From assembly GCA_009667805.1 (NCBI GenBank), contig CM019066.1:3162001-3226000 (forward strand): a stretch of DNA of 64,000 nucleotides. The letters are read 5' to 3'. The notes under the pieces were generated by a model. The model had not been told where the DNA came from. It did not search any database and worked only from the letters and a program-made list of their open reading frames with translations. Position numbers and translations under genes: made by a program. The stretch comes from Leptobrachium leishanense (lineage: Eukaryota; Chordata; Amphibia; Anura; Megophryidae). Positions 46,754 through 59,076 of this stretch are shown piece by piece (the first letter of the stretch is position 1; the number at the start of each line of letters is the position of its first letter).

Positions 46754-47625
46754 TTAAATTTATTTATTTTTCCTGTGTTTTTTTAATTAAATTTAAAATT
46801 TAGTGAATAATCCACCAGCAGTTTTTCATCCTATTACGCTGGGTAGTGACCACCGATATATTGTATTTTATTGTTGTTATAGTGTATCCATCTGGTTATA
46901 TCAGTGCTAAATCAGTAAAATGTCCAAGGGGCGACAAAACATACATTCTGATTGTGTACATATATTAATTATTATTATGTAAATATATATTAATACAATA
47001 ACAATAAACTTCAACTTATTTAAGTGTGGACGTTGACGTTAAATTCTAATGTCATGTTCTTAGCTTATAATAAGCTTTACGTTTACAAACTGCTCATTCA
47101 CCGCTTGTCTGTCACGTTTGATGTATCCTAGCTCTTTTCTTTTTAACAAACACGGCGTACAACTTCTTTCGTATATGTCGTGTTGGGGTTGTCAAGATTT
47201 TGAGAGAACCTCCAAAAATAATTTGTGTCTATTAAAATATTGTAAAATGATTTTACATGGAACCTCTTTGATGTATGATACCTCTTAATAACTGCCTCGG
47301 GACATTACAAAGTATAAAAACACAAGAGAGTCCCCCCCCATAAGATTCTTTGAGTGCCGTGATTATATCTCGGAATATTCACATCCCCCTTAAGGTTATT
47401 CATCATGAGATAATGATGAATTATTTGTCACATGCTTTGATCCTTTTGAAAGTTTGCGTTACAGCAACAAGCTTACATTCAAAAAGTAGGATGCGAACAC
47501 TTTAACGAAAACCCTATCCCTCTGTCAGTCAGGCTCCCCGTGCCTCCGTACAGATTGGGAGACAAGTGAAACGTGCTCGTTGCCCTTTAAAAAAAAAGAA
47601 ATAATAATTATAAAACGTATACAAT
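46754..47625. other. No feature seen
   Basis: AT-rich; no recognised repeat or gene. Confidence 0.35.
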
Positions 47626-47807
47626 CAGGTCTATTCAAAGAAAGGTGAAACTCAGGAGAACGTTTGGAGAAGCGAAAATTCTAGGTCAAAATAGCCGAAC
47701 CAGAAACATTCTCCCATTTATCTCAATTTCCAAATTGGTTATTTGGTCCAGATTGTTCTCTTCTCCTGACAGTTCTCCCGATTTTCACCTTTCTTTGAAT
47801 AGACCTG
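47626..47807. mobile_element. Family D foldback MITE, CAGGTCTATTC subtype
   Basis: CAGGTCTATTCAAAGAAAGG to CCTTTCTTTGAATAGACCTG, palindromic; no clear target duplication. Confidence 0.9.
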
Positions 47808-47827
47808 TCTGTCGTTATTAAAGCCTT

Positions 47828-47892
47828 CAGATTTACTTGAAAATTAGAGAAATCTCAATATAATGTTCCTGGTAAAATACTTTATAAAAATA
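47828..47892 (+). mobile_element. LINE or SINE 3' tail fragment
   Basis: TTACTTGAAAATTAGAGAAA, then TGTTCCTGGTAAAATACTTT and a short TATAAAAATA tail match the shared tail. Confidence 0.65.
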
Positions 47893-48233
47893 TCATTTAT
47901 GGGAACATTCTGGTTTTAATAAGAAAATAAGACAAAGCACATAAATACTCATGTCGCTGTCCATTAAGCCCCAAGAGGCCGCAACAATTGCCACGTGGAT
48001 GAAATAGTGCAGCTGTTGTACTGGTTAGCGTAGGCACGGCAAATCATTGAGAGAAATGTTGGTGTCGCACCTAGGATGCTAATCGTGTCCAGTATTGAAG
48101 CCTAAGGAAAGCTCACCTTTTGAGAAGGCAGCAGACACCTCTAACATGGTGCAAAGATGCTCCACTTGGCTAATTTGTCTATTCACCAAGCTGTCACTTC
48201 AACAAATACTGATGAGTTGACAGCAAATGCATA

Positions 48234-49157
48234 CAGGGTTATTCAAAGAGATCCGAATTGCTTGAGAAAGGTAACAGAACGCTGAAAATCAGCGTTCGGT
48301 TACCTTTCCTGGCCATTCGGCTATCCAGAGAGCAGGCAATTCACCAAATCCTGGCGAATTGCCTGAACATACGGTGCCTGTTCGGTGCCTGTTCGAGGGC
48401 AGTGAAATCCCCATGAAAAAGCACTGCTTCGTCTATTCAGAGAACACAAACCAGCAGTGAAAGGTTCCCAAAATGCCCTGCCATTCGGTGGTTTAATTCG
48501 GCAAATTTATTCAGGAGAATCCCATAGGCTTCAATGTTAAAAATATTCCCGTTTTAATTCACTATCTAATAAACCGTTCATTATAATATTCTGCAGTAAA
48601 GAGTCTCTTTATTTATAGATTTTTTAGGATATTTTAAGCATTTTTCTTAATTTTTTTTTTTTTTTTTAAAAGTCCGATTTTTTTTTTTAAGTTTACTTCT
48701 TTTTTCTGTAACAGCCCTCTTTATTATCATTCCCTGGACCTCATATGTAAATTTCAGACATTTTCGCTCAGTAGTTTCTTTGCAAACAGTGTTTCACTTT
48801 TCAAACATTCATACAAACTGTTTTCCTAATTTATTCACTTCACTCTGTCTGCGGTCTCGGCTTTCTCAGCTTTTTCCGGCGGCTTCGCTGCGGGTGTTCG
48901 GCTCCTGTTCGGGTTTTTCCATGGTTTTCGGCAGGTTAATCCAGATGTTTTTGGGGGTTTTCGGCGTGCATTCGGTGGGTTTTGCGGTTCGTTTTCGTCA
49001 GGTTTGTGGTAGCTTTTCCCTGCAATTCGGGGACCCTGTGGTGCTTGCTGAATACACCGCAGGGTCACCGAAATGGGATCGCAAAAGGAACCGAATTGAA
49101 GAGAACGAAAAGTCACCGAACGTGCGGTGACTTTTCGAATCTCTTTGAATAACCCTG
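48234..49157. mobile_element. Family A MITE
   Basis: CAGGGTTATTCAAAGAGATCC to TCTCTTTGAATAACCCTG, with both subterminal hairpins (GAACGCTGAAAATCAGCGTTC near 48,272-48,302; AAGTCACCG / CGGTGACTT near 49,110-49,135). The T-tract centre has chance frames only. Confidence 0.93.
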
Positions 49158-49360
49158 TGTGCAATTTGCTGCAATTCGTCGGTGTTTGCAGCACCGAAAT
49201 TGCCCCATAGAAGACTATTGTGTCTTATTCACAGAAGCCGAATTGCACAGAAATTCCAGCAAAATGCCACGATTTTCGGTGTTTTAATTCGACAGGTTTA
49301 AATCCCATAGGTTTCAATGTAAAAAAGTATTTTTTTAAAGACTGTTTATTTTTATTATTT

Positions 49361-49545
49361 TTACCAGGAAGGATACATTGAGATTTCTCTTGTTTTCAAG
49401 TATGTCCTGGGTGGCGAGTATGTACCGTTAGGTGTCTTGCCCAAGAACGGTGATTGGAGAGGTGCTCCTACTGGGATCAAACCTGTGTCTCCACAGTCTC
49501 TCTCCACGGTTTGCAGTGATGTTACCTCTACTCCACCCAGCCGGC
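49361..49545 (-). mobile_element. tRNA-derived SINE inside family C
   Basis: Minus strand: CCGGCTGGGTGGAGTAGAGG, box-B-like GGTTTGATCCC, CTTGGGCAAGACACC, and the tail to CTTCCTGGTAA. It interrupts the T-rich centre of the host element. Confidence 0.85.
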
Positions 49546-50564
49546 TATTTGTTTTCATTGTTTGCAAAAACCCTTTTTTAGAAAACCTTTACGGATTTTT
49601 TAGATGACATTTTTGTTCTTATTTATTTAAAAGACTTTTTTGTATTATGTAACAGACCTTTTTATTCTTTTTTTTTTAAAGGACTTTTTTTATTATTTGG
49701 ACACATGTTATTGATTTATACTATTAAAAGAATAGGAGCTCTCTTTTTTTGTTTTTGCAGTTCGGTGAAATTCGCTGATGCTAATTCGACCCAATTCGGA
49801 GGTTATCGGCAGAATTCGGTGGTTTTCGCTGAGGTCCGTTTGCTGCTTAGACGATTCCAATTTTGGCAAAATACGGTAACCATTCACTACAGTGGCAAGA
49901 AAAAGTATGTGAACCCTTTGGGATTACGTGGAGTTTTGCATGAATTGGACATAAAATGTGCTCTGATCTTCATCTAAGTCACAACAATTTGAAAAACACA
50001 GTTTGCTTAAAATAATACAACACAAACATTATATGTTTTCATGTTTTTATTGAACAGAACATGTAAACATTCACAGTGCAGGGTGGAAAAAGTATGTGAA
50101 CCTTTGGACTTAATAACTGGTTGACCCTCTTTTGGCAGCAATAACCTCAACCAAACGTTTCCTGTAGTTGCAGATCAGACCTGCACAAAGATCTGGAGTA
50201 ATTTTGGACCACTCCTCTTCACAAAACTGTTTCAGTGTTGCAATATTCTTGGGATGTCTGGTGTGAATCGCTCTCTTAAGGTCATGCCACAGCATTTCAA
50301 TCGGGTTGAGGTCAGGACTCTGACTGGGCCACTCCAGAAGGCGTATTTTGTTTTGTTGAAGCCATTCTTTTGTTGAATTACTTGTATGCTTTGGGTCATT
50401 GTCCTGTTGCATCACCCATCCTCTGCGGAGCTTCAGTTGGCGGACAGATGGTCTTACGTTTTCCTGCAAAATGTCTTGATAAACTCTCAAATTCATTTTT
50501 CCATCAATGACAACAATCCGTCCTTTTGATGTTGGTGTGCTGTGCCTTTTTTTCTCCACACATA

Positions 50565-51472
50565 CAGGGTTATCCAAAGAGATCCGAATTGCTTGAGAAA
50601 GGTAACCGAACGCTGAAAATCAGTGTTCGGTTACCTTTCCTGGCCATTCGGCTATCCAGAGAGCAGGCAATTCGCCAAATCCTGGCGAATTGCCTGAACA
50701 TACGGTGCCTGTTCGGTTCCTGTTCGAGGGCAGTGAAAATCCCCATAGAGAAGCACTGCTTCGGCTATTCAGAGAACACAAACCAGCAGTGAAAGGTTCC
50801 CCTAATGCCCTGCCATTCGGTGGTTTAATTCGGCAAATTTATTCAGGAGAATCCCATAGGCTTCAATGTTAAAAATATTCCCGTTTTAATTCAATATCTA
50901 ATAAACCGTTCATTATAAAATTCTGCAGCAAAAAGTCTCTTTATTCATTGATTTTTTAGGATACTTTAAGCATTTTTCTGATTTTTTTTTTTTTTAAAAA
51001 AGTCCGATTTTTTTTTTTTTTTTTTCAGTTTGCTTATTTTTTTGTAACAGCCCTCTTTATTATCATTCCCTGGACCTCCTGTGAAAATTTCAGACATTTT
51101 CGCTCAGTAGTTTCTTTGTAAACAGCGTTTCATTTTCCCAGATTCATACAAATGGTTTTTCTAATTTATTCACTGCCTCCTCTACGTCACAGCTGCTTCG
51201 GCTCTGTGTGATTCGGCTCCTTTTCGGCTCCTGTTCGGCTCCTGTTCGGCTTTTTCGAAGGTTAATCCAGATGTTTTTTGCTTGTTTTCAGCGTGCATTC
51301 GTTAGGTTTCGGTTGGTTTGCGGCAGCTTTTCCCTGCAATTCGGGGACCTTGTGGTGTTTGCTGAATACACCGCAGGGTCACCGAAATGCAATCGGCAAA
51401 AGGAACCGAATTGAAGAGAACGAAAAGTCACCGAACGTGCGGTGACTTTTCGAATCTCTTTGGATAACCCTG
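50565..51472. mobile_element. Family A MITE inside the Tc1 transposase, ATA duplication
   Basis: CAGGGTTATCCAAAGAGATCC to CTCTTTGGATAACCCTG; ATA on both sides (50,562-50,564; 51,473-51,475). Removing one ATA restores the Tc1 reading around CACACATAGTGTTG. Both TIRs share the same T-to-C change (TTATCC / GGATAA), unlike the TTATTC of sister copies. Confidence 0.96.
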
Positions 51473-51664
51473 ATAGTGTTGTGTGTTTTTTCCAAACAAC
51501 TAAATTTTGGTTTCATCTGTCCACAGAAAACTTGTGGCATCTTGTGGCATCCCAAGTGGCCTTCTTAAGTGGAAGTTTAGAGTTAATTTCCTGGAGTTTT
51601 ATCCATGATGCGCTATGCCATCCACCATCATGATCCCTAATTCCTGTGTCTCCTCTCTCCACAG

Positions 51665-51945
51665 GTAAGACTCTATCACCCAGTATCCACAGACACCCAC
51701 ATCTCAACTGATCCCTGCATACTTTTGCTGGAAGACTCTATCACCCAGTATCCACAGACACCCACATCTCAACTGATCCCTGCATACTTTTGCTGGTAAG
51801 ACTCTATCACCCAGTATCCACAGACACCCACATCTCAACTGATCCCTGCATACTTTTGCTTGTAAGACTCTATCACCCAGTATCCACAGACACCCACATC
51901 TCAACTGATCCCTGCATACTTTTGCTGGTATGACCCCCATCACCC
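51665..51945 (+). repeat. 66-bp tandem repeat in the L2 5' region, about 4 units
   Basis: AAGACTCTATCACCCAGTAT starts at 51,667, 51,732, 51,798 and 51,864, and each unit runs to CATACTTTTGCTGG. Spacing is 65-66 bp. Such repeats in LINE 5' UTRs can act as promoter monomers; that role here is only a suggestion. Confidence 0.93.
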
Positions 51946-52174
51946 AGTATTTGCAGGCACCCACATTGTAACGTTACCTTGGTCTTTTTTTTATTTATTT
52001 TTGTCTCATTTCTCCACCATTTGCTTTGCTAATTAGCATGTGAATCTACTGCCCTATTGACACAGCCCATCCAGCATCAGGTGTTTACCTTTTAACTGCC
52101 TGAATGCAATCTGTCTGCCCTATATAACAGCTAGGACTGGCTCCAGTGAGCCTTGGCTCTTGTGCCATCCCAAG

Positions 52175-52305
52175 TGGCCTTCTTAAGTGGAAGTTTAGAG
52201 TTGATTTCCTGGAGTTGAGTGGCCTTCTTAAGTGGAAGTTTAGAGTTGATTTCCTGGAGTTGAGTGGCCTTCTTAAGTGGAAGTTTAGAGTTGATTTCCT
52301 GGTGT
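52175..52305 (+). repeat. 45-bp tandem repeat in the L2 5' region, 3 units
   Basis: TGGCCTTCTTAAGTGGAAGT starts at 52,175, 52,220 and 52,265. A further copy lies at the very 5' end of the L2 (about 51,557), preceded in both places by GTGCCATCCCAAG or GGCATCCCAAG. Confidence 0.93.
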
Positions 52306-52612
52306 TGCGGGACTGGAGGAAGGAACTGCAAGGCCCACTTTTTACTCTGGGTAAACACACGTCTATATTATGCTTTCTCTCACGCTTCTACTCTTTACTT
52401 CTACCGTTCTCCTTAAATGGAACTCCTGCCCCTCTACCACCGACCCCTACACTATCTGCATCTCTCCCTCCCTCCTCTCGTCCCACATGATGGCCTCGCA
52501 TGAGCTCCTTTGTTTCCTCAGAACATGGTCTCCCTCTAACTCTCGTGCTGCCAATCACTCCCACTCACACAAATCCCATTCCCACCTTCTCTTTCTCACC
52601 CTCCTGCTGTAA

Positions 52613-53281
52613 TGTAGTGGAAATGGACTGGAAGATGGCCGCCATTATAAGCCAGGCGACCATCTTGTTCAGAATATTGGTTCACTTGAAAATAACTAGG
52701 CAAGTTTGTAGCTGAAACTAGAATGAAATATACGTAGGAATTTAGGAATGTGTTTAGATTAGCAGAAAAAGCAATTAAAGCGCTGAGAAAGATCTCTGCT
52801 GTTCCAGGCACAGAGGAAAGATACATCAAGGTCGTTGGGGCCCGCAGAAAGACAAAGGAGTATAGAGATCAGACCAGGTGCCATCTGTAACAAGTAATTG
52901 TAGGCTCTAGGGAGGGGGGCGCAGCCCGGAACAGTGAGAGCAACTAATTATGATTCACTGAAACTAACATGAAGTTTGCCAATTTACAGCCAATTTAATG
53001 GAATGTCTTTGTATTAGCCAAAGGGAGGTATTAACCCACGTGGGGTGGGAGAGTGTCATCGGGAGGTGGGCTAATTGGGATGTACCTAATTATGTATTTG
53101 GGGTATAAGATTGGATGTCACGAGGGACTCGGGGCTCATTCTTTGTGATTGAATCCTGTTTGAGCATCTGTTGTGATATCACAATAAAGTTTGCCTTTCC
53201 TGAAGTGACTCGTGTTCAGACAATCCTTGCTCGTGTCCGGTCCGGCCTCGTCCCGAGTGAACCCGTCTGATTCCGGTTACA
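52613..53281 (+). mobile_element. Solo LTR, endogenous retrovirus-like
   Basis: Starts TGTAGTGGAAATGG and ends CCGGTTACA; flanks are GTAA and GTTA, a 4-bp duplication with one change. TATAAGA at 53,104-53,110 and AATAAA at 53,183-53,188 are placed as U3 promoter and R polyadenylation signals. No gag, pol or env and no second LTR, so it is a recombination remnant. Gammaretrovirus-like layout is inferred from size only. It lies in the L2 leader before the endonuclease. Confidence 0.75.
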
Positions 53282-53429
53282 GTTACTCTATGCAGGTGAC
53301 ATATCCCCTAACCCTGGCCCCACAACACATCCAATACTTCCCTCTCATCCTATCTCCATCGCACATAAATCACCTCCCTGCAAGCCCAGCAACCTCATTC
53401 CCATAAACCCTCAGCGCCTGTCCTCTTTC

Positions 53430-56239
53430 TCCTGCGCCCTCTGGAACGCTTGGTCTGTGTGCAACAAACTCACAGCAATCCATGACCTCTTCCTTTCAAA
53501 CTCCTTCATCCTCCTAGCTTTAACTGAAACCTGACTAACCCCCTCTGACACGGCCTCCATTGCTGCTCTCTCACATGGTGGTCTAGACTTGAGCCATACC
53601 CCCAGACCGGGTGAGAGAAATGGTGGCGGGGTCGGAATCCTGCTCTCTCCCACCTGCACCTACCAGCATCTCCCTCCACCCCCATCCCTCTCCTTCTCCT
53701 CCTTCGAGACACACTGCATCCGCCTGTTCTCTCCTCTGGCCCTCAGGGTGGCAGTCATCTACCGCCCACCGGGACCAACCTCCCAGTTCTTTGGCCACTT
53801 TGCTACCTGGCTTTCTCACTTCCTGTCTTCTAATCTTCCATGCCTAATTCTCGGGAACTTCAACATTCCCATTGATGATCCTTCCGCCCCTGCTGCCTCC
53901 AAACTTCTTTCACTCACGTCCTCCCTTGGACTCACACAATCCTCCCTCCTCCCTACCCACCGTGATGGTCACGCTATTGACCTTGTCTTTTCCAACCTCT
54001 GCTCCATTTCTGAGTTCAACTGTCGCCCTTTCCCCATCTCTGACCACCACCTTCTCTCTTTCAACCTATCTGGACTTCCTAAACACCCTGCTCCCCCACC
54101 CCGCACACACACTCGCAGAAATCGACATGCTGTGGATCCCCATCAATTCTCCAATCTACTTCACCACCTCCCTCACACCTCATCCTTCACCTGCCCTGAT
54201 GCTGCCACTAATCACTACAACACTACTCTTATCTCTGCTCTAGACACTCTTGCTCCTCTTCGACTCTGTAAGGCCCCACGCCGCCAACTTCATCCCTGGC
54301 ACACCCTCCAGACTCGCTACCTGCAAAGATGCTCCCACACTGCAGAGCGTGCCTGGAGGAAATCCCGCTCTGAAGCTGATTTTGTTCATTTCAAGTTTAT
54401 CTCTGGTCATACACCTCTGCCCTCCACTTGGCCAAACAATCCTTCTTCTCATCTCTTATATCTACGCTGTCCTCCAACCCTAAATGGCTCTGGTCCACCT
54501 TCAACACCCTCCTCTACCCACCTGCACCTCCCCCCTCAGCTGCCTTCAGCGCTCAAGACCTGGCAGACTACTTCCTCAGTAAAACTCTAACTATCAGAAG
54601 CAACATTCCAACACAAGATAGTTATCTGCCACCTCCACTCCCAGAGGTCCCCTCTGCCACCCTCTGCCGCTTCCTCCCAGCCACTGAGGAGGAAGTCAAT
54701 TCCTTATTGTCCTCCTCACATCTCACCACGTGCCCGCTCGACCCCATTCCCTCACATCTAATTCCTCCCCTCTCCTCCTCCCTCACCCCTGCTCTCACAC
54801 ACATCTTCAACCTTTCTCTCTCCACTGGCTCCTTTCCATCCGCCTTCAAACACGCGCTAGTTACCCCTTTACTAAAGAAACCATCCCTCGATCCCAACTC
54901 TCCATCCAACTACCGCCCTGTATCCCTGCTTCCCTTCACATCTAAGCTCTTAGAAAAACTAGTCTTCAACCGCCTCTCCCTCTTCCTGTCCTCCAATTCC
55001 CTACTTGACTCCCTGCAATCTGGCTTCCGTCCCCTACACTCAACTGAAACTGCCCTCACCAAAGTCACTAACGACCTCCTAACTGCTAAAAAACACGGCC
55101 ACTATTCTATTCTCATCCTGCTTGACCTCTCGGCTGCTTTTGACACTGTTGACCACCCCCTTCTTCTACAGACCCTTAACTCTCTGGGTCTTGGTGACAC
55201 TGCACTTGCTTGGGTTGACTCCTATTTATCCAACAGGTCCTTCTGTGTGTCCTTTGCTGGTAACTCCTCATCTTCATTGCCTCTTTCTGTTGGTGTACCT
55301 CAAGGCTCTGTCCTTGGTCCTCTGCTCTTTTCCATCTACACCTCCTCCCTGGGCAAAATCATCAACAGCTTTGGCTTTAATTACCACCTCTATGCTGATG
55401 ACACTCAGATCTACCTCTCTACCCCTGATCTCTCTCCCCCTGTCCTTTCAAAAGTCAGTGACTGTTTATCTGGCATCTCCTCCTGGATGGCCTCCCACCA
55501 CCTAAAGATCAACATGTCAAAGACTGAGCTCCTACTTATTCCTCCCTCCAATGCCTCCCCACCTCCTGACTTCTCTATCACGGTGGAGGGTATCACCATC
55601 TCCCCATCAAACCAAGTTCGCTGTCTTGGAGTTACACTTGACTCTGCTCTTTCCTTCATCCCCCACATCAAGTCTCTTTCCTCCTCCTGCCGATACCAAC
55701 TGCGTAATATTTCCAGAATTCGGCCATTTCTTACCGCCGTCACCACAAAACAACTCATACACGCCCTGGTAATCTCCCGACTCGACTATTGCAATAATCT
55801 CTTATCTGGCCTCCCTCTGTCCTGCCTCTCCCCCCTACAATCCATCCTGAACGCCTCTGCCAGGCTAATTCACCTCACCCGCCGCTCTGTCTCTGCCGCT
55901 CCCCTCTGCGAGTCCCTTCACTGGCTCCCCATCCACTGCAGAATTAAGTTCAAAATCCTTATCCTTACCTACAAAACCCTCACTAACTCAGCTCCCCACT
56001 ACCTGTCCTCACTAATCACCAAATACACCCCAGCCCGCTCACTAAGGTCAAACAGTGACCTGCGCCTAGCTTCTCCCCGCATCACCTCTTCCCATGATAG
56101 ACTGCAGGATTTCTCACGCGCAGCCCCCACTCTCTGGAATGCTCTCCCTCGTACTGTCAGACTTTCCCCTAACTTCTCTTCCTTCAAACGCTCCCTTAAA
56201 ACGTTCCTATTTAGGGAAGCCTACCACCCAACTCACTGA
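53430..56239 (+). pseudogene. L2 polyprotein: APE endonuclease and reverse transcriptase, broken
   Basis: Endonuclease: CALWNAWSVCNKL near 53,432, LALTET then a TGA (53,532-53,534) where tryptophan is expected, GGGVGIL, VAVIYRPPG, GNFNIP, HAIDLVFSN and SDHHLLSFN; these are the APE-type active-site blocks. Between about 54,395 and 54,430 the frame shifts. Reverse transcriptase from 54,428: [67 protein letters not shown] (55,391-55,402), and a C-terminus with LWNALPRTV ending at 56,239. The RT part is a single open frame of about 600 codons. Only one stop and one frameshift are seen, so the copy is young. In an active element, the endonuclease nicks target DNA and RT primes from the nick. Confidence 0.94.
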
Positions 56240-56659
56240 CGCAACCATCAATCACTCTCACCTTACAGTCCTCTCCTCCTGTTTCCAACCCCAACCCTCC
56301 CAGATTGTGAGTTCCTACAGGAATAGGGCCCTCATCTCCTCCTGTAATGTTCGTCAAATGTTGTTCAATGTATTGTATTGTAACCCTGTCTATACTGTGC
56401 CTATTGTACAGAGCTGCGGAATATGCTGGCGCTTTATAAATAAAGAATAATAATAATAATAACTTTGCCAGTAGTGCTGTGGAACATCCAGTTGCTCTTT
56501 TGCAAACTTCAAACGTGCTGCAATATTCTTTTTGGACAGCAATGGCTTCCTCCGTGGTGTCCTCCCATGTACTCCATTCTTGTTAAATGTTTTCCTTATT
56601 GTAGATGTGTCAACAAAAATGTTAGCATGTGCCAGAGATTTCTGTAAGTCTTTAGCTGA

Positions 56660-56866
<207 letters not shown>

Positions 56867-57387
56867 TGATCGTAGGTCTTCTGAGAGTTCTTTTCTGTGA
56901 GGCATGGTTTACATCAGGCAGTGCTTCTTGAAACCAGTAAACCCAAAACTGATGTGTGTTTTTAAAGGGCAGGACAGCTTTTAGCAACACATCCAATAAT
57001 ATCACACTGATTGCACTCAAGGTTGGCTCACTCCTGGCTCCAATTAGCTCTTGGAGAAGTCATTAGGCTAGGGGTTCACATATTTTTCCTACCCTGCACT
57101 GTGAATGTTTACAGGTTATGTTCAATAAACACATGAAAACATATAATGTTTGTGTTGTATTATTTTATGCAGACTGTGTTTTTCAAATTGTTGTGACTTA
57201 GATGAAGATCAGCGCACATATTATGACCAATTCATGCAAAACCCCACGTAATCCCAAAAGGTTCACATACTTTTTCTTGCCACTGTAAATAATGAATTCA
57301 CCACATTTTTAGTGAAATGGAATCACCTATATGCGGTTAATTGCAAAGCACCGAAATTGCACGAAAGTGAATGGTGCTCTTTGAGTG

Positions 57388-57536
57388 TGTGTAGTTTATG
57401 AAGTAAAGTTACGGACTCAATAAGAAGAGGGAGTGTGAGTGAGCGATAGAGAATGATAGATAAAACGTAAGAAAAAGTGTGTATTAGGGAAGGACAAGGC
57501 TGCAGAACAAGGTTCCTGAAGAATTAAATTAATACC
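57388..57536. other. Short intervening sequence
   Basis: No feature recognised. Confidence 0.3.
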
Positions 57537-57700
57537 GGCTGGGTGGAGTAGAGGTAAAATCACTGCTCTGCGTGGAGAGAGCCTGTGGAGACATTGGTTT
57601 GATCCCCGCAAGAGCACCTCTCCAGTAAGTGTCCTTGGGCAAGACACCCAACAGTACAGACTCACCACCCAGGACATACTTGAAAATGAGAGAAGGTCAC
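57537..57700 (+). mobile_element. tRNA-derived SINE, 3'-shortened
   Basis: GGCTGGGTGGAGTAGAGG (tRNA-like start, box-A-like), GGTTTGATCCC (box B, 57,597-57,607), CTTGGGCAAGACACC, and CAGGACATACTTGAAAATG; it ends within GAGAGAAGG before the usual tail. This is the clearest plus-strand copy. Confidence 0.88.
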
Positions 57701-59076
57701 ACAACATATAAATGTCTCAGCAGAAGCAAGAACATGTATAAAGGAAGGCCGCTGAAAAGGGCCATAACATAGAACTGTACTAGATTGGGGATACTAGCAT
57801 CATGCGGGACCCCCCAAGAAACTAATATGAGGGATATATTCATGTGGGATCCTTTAAATCTGTGGGCAACAGATGATGAGGCCCGTAGGTAGAAAGAGAC
57901 CTTCGAGGGTCTGTGGGTATAGGAAAGTTAGAGAAAGGAGGTCAGTATGACAGTACCACAACCATTATAAAAAACCCTTCATTAGGCACCAAAGAGAAAG
58001 GTGCAGGCATGAGACAGATCCCAACCTCAGCAAGATTGGACTAGGCTAGTTGCCTATTCTGGGAACGCTCCCAGTAGGCTAAAGATAGTTTCCAAATCTG
58101 TCAGGCCAAACGAGTTTCTAAACAGAGGTTATTAGGGTCCCTAATGAAATGATCAATAAATCAAATAAACCTCTCTTGTGGCTCTACGCGTTTCGCTGGT
58201 GCAAACTAGCATTAGCAGGAGCAGAGATATAGCCTGATCTTGCGTAGGCTCTAAGCGTATTGCTTGTTTTTTTAGACCACTGTTCCTGAAGGACCTTCAA
58301 TTTTCTCACCAACTTTTTATTTTTTAATGATAAATGTCTGTAATAAAATCCATAGGCCTCCCCACCTACCTTGATCTATAAGGAGGAGAAGGCCTAGTGT
58401 TTTTTTTAAGAGTCTTTAATCATCAAAACAGAAGAGTTTTGGAATTGCATTGCTAAAGCGTTATCTCCATCGGTGATGGGTGTTCTGTGATTCCATGCCA
58501 TGCTCACTGTTAGTGGGATAATCCTCAAGCAAAGGATATCATAAGGACCACAAAGACAACTCAAAATTTTCTTTCCTTGATGGAATATTAGAAATCGAGA
58601 CTCATCTTGATCAGGTCTGCGGGTGTTGGATAAGTACAGTCATGGATAAACATCTGGGGTACCAAGATTAGCCATCATAGAACTAGAGGAAGACGGTTTA
58701 ATGTCACATTTAGATGTCTAAAAATGGCTACTTCCTCCGCGCTGAGAACTCAACATTCTTTCTAACATGTCGCAAGCCTTTGATTTCTGAATTTATTTAA
58801 AAAAAAATGAATTAAGAGATTCATTTACTGCAGCTGCACCTTGTAGTGTTATGCTCTATTTTAAGTGCCTAGAATTATCTGATTATATATAGATCACATA
58901 ATGAAAATGTGGGTGGCAAGTCTTGATTATCGAAAAAGAAAAAAAAAGGAAACGCAGATGACTAAGAAGTAACAGAACGGCATGACTGCAGGTACTTGAA
59001 CTAGGAAGATACCTCAAGTAGGTATAGCCATGCAGCATAAGGTTAAAAACATTAAATGTTTCCCTATATACATATA
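57701..59076. other. No gene seen
   Basis: About 1.4 kb; contains CTACGCGTTTCGCTGGTG (58,181), of the CGTTTCG word type found in dispersed repeats. No boundaries. Confidence 0.35.

Larger units (their letters stand above)
51533..56460 (+). mobile_element. Nearly full-length L2 LINE with AACT target duplication
   Basis: AACT precedes (51,529-51,532) and follows (56,461-56,464) the element, and the Tc1 coding sequence rejoins exactly when it is removed, so both boundaries are firm. 5' region (51,533-53,420): two tandem-repeat blocks and a C/T-rich leader broken by a solo LTR. Then endonuclease, reverse transcriptase and a 3' UTR ending in (AATAAT)n. About 4.26 kb without the LTR. Confidence 0.93.

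Noticed and set aside
48780..49130. 116-residue frame in a family A MITE, and similar frames at 3,988, 11,445 and 51,208
   Set aside because: These frames lie in the T-rich centre and right arm of non-autonomous elements. They differ in frame and length between copies, with no shared protein.
51704..51964. Repeat protein with CRDQLRCGCLWILGDRV units
   Set aside because: It is antisense to the 66-bp tandem repeat of the L2 leader; unit length divisible by three explains the open frame.
53589..56239. Host gene encoding endonuclease or polymerase
   Set aside because: Domain order, YADD motif, 3' tail and a second near-identical copy at 7.6-9.5 kb show an L2 LINE.
57537..57610. Functional tRNA gene
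   Set aside because: A box-B-like GGTTTGATCCC is present, but the unit lacks a clear cloverleaf, continues into a SINE body and is repeated at five places.
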